Source of the DNA: JBHHYU01 sp046757725
Lineage (GTDB): Bacteria; Desulfobacterota; Binatia; UBA9968
Direction of reading: 5' to 3'
DNA length: 64,000 nucleotides
Assembly (NCBI GenBank): GCA_046757725.1
Contig: JBHHYU010000001.1
Location: forward strand, 1 to 64,000
Shown here: positions 60,484 through 64,000 of the stretch, one piece after another
How positions within the stretch are numbered: the stretch's first letter is position 1
Layout of the letters: each line of letters opens with the position of its first letter
Translations under genes and position numbers: made by a program
Notes under the pieces: generated by a model
What the model saw: the letters and a program-made list of their open reading frames with translations, nothing else
The model's database searches: none
What the model was told of the DNA's origin: nothing

Positions 60484-60828
60484 GGCTCTCCGTTAAAGAG
60501 AGTGGTTCCTCAGGAGAAAACCTTCCGGCCTGAGTCGATAAGTCTGTGCCTCGACGGCCACCCTCCCGTCCCCTTTGGGTGAGCTCTCTGACAGCTTGGG
60601 CCTACCTCCAACCTCCACGTCCCCGTGCCCCAGTCCTGCAGGTTTCCTCCCTCGGAACCGGATGCATGGGTGCACGGTGCGGGGGTAGGCTCCGAAGAAA
60701 GGGAGACGTCAAACTGTGATCGTGCTCGGTGTCGAACACGAAACACGAACACGAGCCACGAAATGGGCTCCCACTGAGGAGCGGGCTCCCTGCGCCTCTG
60801 GAGCACCACATTTGTTAACGGTAGAGCC
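60484..60828 (-). mobile_element. Non-autonomous mobile element, copy 2 (345 bp, 9-bp TSD)
   Basis: Ends GGCTCTCCGTTAA (60484-60496) and TTAACGGTAGAGCC (60815-60828) are an almost perfect inverted pair. GTCCTGGGA is found directly on both sides (60475-60483 and 60829-60837), a 9-bp target duplication unlike that of copy 1. Core blocks match copy 1 in inverse orientation. Positions 60708-60764 (CGAACACGAAACACGAACACG...) have no counterpart in copy 1, but resemble the repeat at 16424-16476. No transposase. It lies directly upstream of the M48 gene, with its right end 66 nt before the chosen start. Confidence 0.9.
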
Positions 60829-60894
60829 GTCCTGGGATGCCTGTTGATCGCTTTCGCAACTCTCTTTATAATTCTCCGTAGGAGGATTGTGCCT

Positions 60895-62295
60895 TTGGTA
60901 CGTTGCCGACTCAAGGGGTCCCTCAGTGTTTTTTTGTTGTTTATGTTGGGGGCATGTGGTTCTCATCTTCCGAATCTTCCATCCGAGATGCCATTCATGC
61001 ATCGGATCACCCAAGCGGATGAGATAAAAGCCGGTCGACAATTCCGCCGCGAGGCAAAGGACAAGCTCAAGTTTGTACACCGACCGGAAATTGAGCGATA
61101 TGTCAACGAGGTAGGGCAGAGAATCCTCTCCGTTATGGGACCTCAACCCTTTGAATATCGTTTTTTTGTGGTAGAAGACTCCCAGGTAAATGCCTTTGCT
61201 ATTCCTGGCGGATCCATTTATGTATTTAGCGGCCTTATTGAACGGGTAACTAGCACGGACGAGTTAGCTAGTGTTTTAGGTCATGAAATCATACACGTAA
61301 AGGCACACCATATGGCCCGCATGTCAGGGCCAAACGTTACGAGCCTGTTAGGGATTCTAGGTTTTTTTCTGACTGCCAGCGGTTCCCAGGCCGCAGGGGT
61401 ATTGAGCCAAGCCGTGGCTGCGACGAACCAACTCTCGTACACTCGCAAATTGGAGCAGGAAGCCGATGCTGGTGGTGTCAAAAATATGTCGGCGGCGGGT
61501 TATGACCCAAACGCAGCTCTGGGGTTTCTTAACATCATAGATCAGGAGCGGACCTTAAACCCAGTTGATGTCCCTCCTTTTTTGCTAACTCACCCTCTAA
61601 GCCAGGAGCGGCTCAACAGGATGGAAGCGGTGATACGCTCCTTTAGACTGGAGAGGCCACACTTGGGGCGTCCCGACGGGATCAAGAGAATCCAGACGAT
61701 GCTGGTTTTGGAAAAACAGGATCCGGAGGCCGTGTTAGAAAAACTAAAAAAATCATATGGCCAGTCTCCAAAGAGTGCCGAGTCAATGCACCTTTTCGGT
61801 CTTGCCCGTTATCGCAAAGGAGATTGGGGTCCGGCTAGGAACTATTACGAGCAGGCAAGGCGGATTAACCCCAAGTGTCCAGGGATTGATCGGGATTTAG
61901 GCCGTCTCTATACCAAAACAGGAGAGTTCCGTTTGGCCCATGCAGCATTTGAGCGTTCGGTAAAGGCCAGCCCCAATAACTCTCTGAACTATTTATACCT
62001 GGGCGAGTTATTTGAGAAGGAATCCAATCTTCCACAAGCGGTCGGTGCATACCTCAGAGCCCACAACCTCTCCCCCTTGTGGCCTGAACCGCCGCGTCGC
62101 ATGGGAGTCATCTATGGTAAGATGGACCGCATGGCGGATGCCTTTTACTATTCGGCGAGATCCCATCTTTTGTCGGATGAAGATGAAAAGGCAAAGGCCG
62201 ACCTGCGCCAGGCGTTGTCCCTCTATGGAAAAGCCTCTCCTCGCGGCCAAATGGTGAAAGAAGAGCTCGAGGTGATCAAAGCTCGGGACAACTAA
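60895..62295 (+). CDS. M48 family metalloprotease with TPR repeats, lipoprotein
   Basis: About 466 residues. A basic N-terminus and hydrophobic run (VFLLFMLGAC) with a lipobox Cys, so probably anchored in the envelope. The protease domain holds the zinc motif HEIIH (about 61284-61298) and the downstream Glu in EQEADAGGV. The C-terminal third is TPR-like (MHLFGLARYRKGDWGPARNYYEQARRINPK and others). It resembles BepA/YfgC, which handles outer-membrane proteins. Start: TTG 60895 behind AGGAGG at 9-nt spacing; GTG 60889 is too close. Confidence 0.85.
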   Translation: MVRCRLKGSLSVFLLFMLGACGSHLPNLPSEMPFMHRITQADEIKAGRQFRREAKDKLKFVHRPEIERYVNEVGQRILSVMGPQPFEYRFFVVEDSQVNAFAIPGGSIYVFSGLIERVTSTDELASVLGHEIIHVKAHHMARMSGPNVTSLLGILGFFLTASGSQAAGVLSQAVAATNQLSYTRKLEQEADAGGVKNMSAAGYDPNAALGFLNIIDQERTLNPVDVPPFLLTHPLSQERLNRMEAVIRSFRLERPHLGRPDGIKRIQTMLVLEKQDPEAVLEKLKKSYGQSPKSAESMHLFGLARYRKGDWGPARNYYEQARRINPKCPGIDRDLGRLYTKTGEFRLAHAAFERSVKASPNNSLNYLYLGELFEKESNLPQAVGAYLRAHNLSPLWPEPPRRMGVIYGKMDRMADAFYYSARSHLLSDEDEKAKADLRQALSLYGKASPRGQMVKEELEVIKARDN

Positions 62296-62316
62296 ACAAA
62301 CCAAGGACCAATACTA

Positions 62317-62336
62317 CCCTGACCGGACGGTCGGGG
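62317..62336. terminator. Possible stem-loop between convergent genes
   Basis: CCCTGACC (62317-62324) pairs with GGTCGGGG (62329-62336), one G-T pair, around a 4-nt loop. It lies between convergent 3' ends 45 nt apart, but no T-run follows. Confidence 0.35.
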
Positions 62337-62340
62337 CAAT

Positions 62341-62715
62341 TTACCCTTGGTTACAGATAGTCGAAAAAGAATAAGCCCTGCCGCCAGCGGATTTTATTAG
62401 TTCGCGCTCCCGTTTCAGCAGAAATTCTCGCATGTAATCAGGATCAAAGCCTAGGAAGTCGCAGATATTGGTGAAAGAGAAGAGCCAGTCCGTACTTTTA
62501 TCACCAATCCACTGAATAGCATTCTGGTAGAGATCACTACACGAGCTACTATTGCTTACCCGATGTTTCTCAAGGCACTCCACGGCGTCCTTAAGAATAG
62601 CGATCATAAGCCTTTTCTCCCCCTCTAGTTGGCGAGATAACCCGCTATTCCCATAGAATTGGGAAGGCAAATAGGCGTCTGGTTCTAGAATCTTTGCTAG
62701 AAAATCATCGTACAT
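62341..62715 (-). CDS. Hypothetical protein
   Basis: A 124-residue soluble protein. LEGEKRLMIAILKDAVECLEKH, then NAIQWIGDKSTDWLFSFTNICDFLGFDPDYMREFLLKRERELI resembles a group of uncharacterised bacterial proteins (with WIF..D..WPFSFENIC.. and LG.DPEYLR) found in environmental bacteria. It may be a DNA-associated protein because of the final basic helix, but that is not shown. No clear ribosome site. Convergent with the M48 gene; 148 nt from the next gene. Confidence 0.6.
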   Translation of the reverse strand: MYDDFLAKILEPDAYLPSQFYGNSGLSRQLEGEKRLMIAILKDAVECLEKHRVSNSSSCSDLYQNAIQWIGDKSTDWLFSFTNICDFLGFDPDYMREFLLKRERELIKSAGGRAYSFSTICNQG

Positions 62716-62862
62716 AGGATCACCCTAACCAAACAAATCTGATAATGATCAATAAAATCAAATAGCACAAACTCCCTGAAATTACAAGGAAATTGTACTT
62801 TGGAAGGATCAAAGAGCTCACCACTGAGGCAAACTCTTTAGTGAAATTAGGGGGTTATGGTA

Positions 62863-63570
62863 TCAAAGGTCATCCATGATCCTAGCCAGTTTAGCCTTGG
62901 CTAAGTAATGATCCCAGATCTTTTGGACCACTGGGGGACGCCGTCGACCTTTGGCCACCCTATGAACCTCATCCTCGGTGTAAAAGCGGACCGGTCCTAA
63001 AAGCGATGCAGAGTATAGTCTTTTAGCGCTTTCCTCCAAGTCGATGCAAGCCATAAACGTCCACTCGATTGACTGACCTGCGACAAGAGAACCGTGCCCG
63101 CGCAGGATCACGGCGTCGCCACCACCCAGGGTTCTGGCGACCTCGTCCCCCTGTTCGTTGGTGTGGATCAAAGCAGGGTCGAGGTGTACAGGAATTGAGC
63201 CAGGGCCAAACAAGGCTCCCGTGTTTGAGGCAGGGATAAGTGGTCGATCAGCCATGCTTAAGATCACCACCATGCGGTTATGAAGATGAGCTAAGCTCTC
63301 TACGTCTTTTCTGAAGTGGTAGGTGCGAGTATGCATGGGAAGCTCCGAGGGGAGATCCCACTTTCCTTCCACACGTCTCCCGTTCAAGTCAAATGTCAAG
63401 ATGTCCTCTGGAGTTACCCGCGCCCGGCTTATAGGATGTGGGTTGATCAGAAATCGCTCCGTACCCGGTATTCTCACGCTGATATGGCCACTGTAATCAA
63501 TCAGCTCTGCAAGAAAGAGCATGCGGCAGGCCATAGCGACCTTCCTTTTTAGGTCATCCATTTCCGCCAT
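62863..63570 (-). CDS. Class II aldolase/adducin family protein
   Basis: A 235-residue class II aldolase fold. Zinc histidines: H..H in AHLHNRMVV and HGSLV (RGHGSLVAG). The Glu-containing block of the first part (LAELIDYSGHISVRIPGT) and INPHPISRARVTPEDILTFDLNGR are typical. Members cleave sugar phosphates or methylthioribulose phosphate, or act as decarboxylases; the substrate is not assigned. Ends MDDL with a basic linker. GGAG lies upstream of the ATG (complement of 63575-63580). Monocistronic as far as seen. Confidence 0.8.
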   Translation of the reverse strand: MAEMDDLKRKVAMACRMLFLAELIDYSGHISVRIPGTERFLINPHPISRARVTPEDILTFDLNGRRVEGKWDLPSELPMHTRTYHFRKDVESLAHLHNRMVVILSMADRPLIPASNTGALFGPGSIPVHLDPALIHTNEQGDEVARTLGGGDAVILRGHGSLVAGQSIEWTFMACIDLEESAKRLYSASLLGPVRFYTEDEVHRVAKGRRRPPVVQKIWDHYLAKAKLARIMDDL

Positions 63571-63696
63571 GGGAATTCTCCTTTTGTACGATCACTGACT
63601 TGTGCTATACCGCCCAATCTGCGAGGCTGTCAACGCTTACTTTCATCCTCGTTACAGACAAGAACTTTATTACCTAAAGTGATAGAAAGGATTTTG

Positions 63697-64000
63697 ATGA
63701 TGACCAATAGCGCCGAAGGTATCCGATGGGACTTGAGCGATCTCTTCTCCTCTTATGATGACCCACAGATTGACGCGACCTTGACCAACTGTCGTGTTCG
63801 TGCAGAGTCTTTCTCCCGCCAATACCGAAATACAATCAATCTCCCCGGAGGCCCTGCCCCAGAGCTTCTCCTTCAAAGGATTAAGGAATTAGAAGAGATC
63901 CAAGATGCATTGAGCCGGGTGGCCAGCTATGCAAGCCTTCTCTATTCGGCGGATTCCTTGAGGCCTGAGTACCGGGTTCTGGAGCAGAAAGTTGAGCAGC
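63697..64000 (+). CDS. pepF: M3 family oligoendopeptidase F, N-terminal part (cut by window end)
   Basis: 101 codons of an open frame running off the window. The start MMTNSAEGIRWDLSDLFSSY is that of bacterial PepF-type oligopeptidases; RIKELEEIQDALSRVASYASLLYSADS follows the same family. The HExxH zinc motif lies beyond the window. ATG at 63697, AAAGGA about 7 nt upstream. It would hydrolyse small peptides in the cytoplasm. Divergent from the class II aldolase gene, gap 126 nt. Confidence 0.85.
   Translation, partial: MMTNSAEGIRWDLSDLFSSYDDPQIDATLTNCRVRAESFSRQYRNTINLPGGPAPELLLQRIKELEEIQDALSRVASYASLLYSADSLRPEYRVLEQKVEQ

Noticed and set aside
60510..60914. 134-codon minus-strand frame through mobile element copy 2
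   Set aside because: Low-complexity and lacks a ribosome site; copy 1 is interrupted by a stop in the same region, so no shared protein.
1..64000. tRNA, rRNA or CRISPR arrays
   Set aside because: No T-loop GGTTCGANTCC in a suitable frame, no rRNA stretches and no regularly spaced direct repeats were seen by eye; a tRNA scan would be needed to be certain.

Overview
The window comes from a Gram-negative bacterium of moderate GC content. Outer-membrane and envelope systems are plain: a TonB-dependent receptor with its own TonB, a tripartite RND pump, YidC with a periplasmic domain, and a predicted M48 lipoprotein. The mix of a fused 2-oxoacid:ferredoxin oxidoreductase, the MocA/YqeC molybdenum-selenium pair, acyl-CoA catabolism, a 4,5-dihydroxyphthalate decarboxylase-like protein and short CGTG-rich intergenic repeats fits metabolically versatile lineages such as NC10/Methylomirabilota or Desulfobacterota-like groups. 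There is no rRNA or ribosomal protein set long enough to place it, so the phylum is a guess.

Layout. 172-4821: molybdenum cofactor cytidylyltransferase and YqeC (minus strand), a PTPS-family protein overlapping a histone-deacetylase-family hydrolase (plus), then an NCS2-type permease. 5057-9350: korA(gamma-alpha fusion)-korB, then lipB and lipA, which overlap by 79 nt. 9429-12377: DoxX-like protein, iron-export ABC pair fetA-fetB, small coiled-coil membrane protein. 12891-16417: LVIVD-repeat protein, SDR, queE, an 80-residue protein. 16475-22168: one gene encoding two complete UvrA proteins in tandem. 22513-31153: TPP enzyme, glyoxalase I, DUF983 protein, thiD, a Pht5-like protein, pyrF, proS, ispG. 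31337-36346: tetR-adaptor-RND pump operon with an operator-like palindrome in its promoter. 36887-46328: gyrB-gyrA-gpsA-rpmH-rnpA-yidD-yidC-jag, all minus strand, an arrangement typical of origin-proximal DNA but without dnaA, dnaN or recF; rpmH (53 codons) lies at 40088-40249. 46668-49424: AEC transporter and a large polytopic membrane protein. 49990-56179: vitamin B12 uptake locus, riboswitch-tonB-riboswitch-btuB-btuF-btuC-btuD, followed by a dead cbiA/cobB fragment. 56332-60406: acyl-CoA degradation cluster (SDR, crotonase, two acyl-CoA dehydrogenases). 60895-64000: M48 protease with TPRs, a hypothetical protein, a class II aldolase, and the start of an oligoendopeptidase F gene cut by the window edge.

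The two least ordinary things are (i) the double-length UvrA, which has all four ATPase sites and all four zinc modules in one chain, and (ii) a family of roughly 350-bp non-autonomous mobile elements. Two copies lie in opposite orientation at 49614-49980 and 60484-60828. Each has near-identical terminal inverted repeats of 13-14 bp and is flanked by a perfect 9-bp target duplication that differs between the copies. Their cores are conserved except for one internal segment that is unrelated between them. One copy landed just upstream of the promoter of the B12 locus.

Functional links: MocA/YqeC plus the purine-type permease point to a molybdenum hydroxylase (purine or xanthine) elsewhere in the genome. 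The PTPS protein has Glu instead of Cys before its HGH motif, which suggests folate (PTPS-III) rather than queuosine chemistry. The B12 locus is salvage only, and the adjacent cbiA remnant hints at past loss of a synthesis gene here. The crotonase in the acyl-CoA cluster lacks both canonical hydratase glutamates, so its reaction is open.
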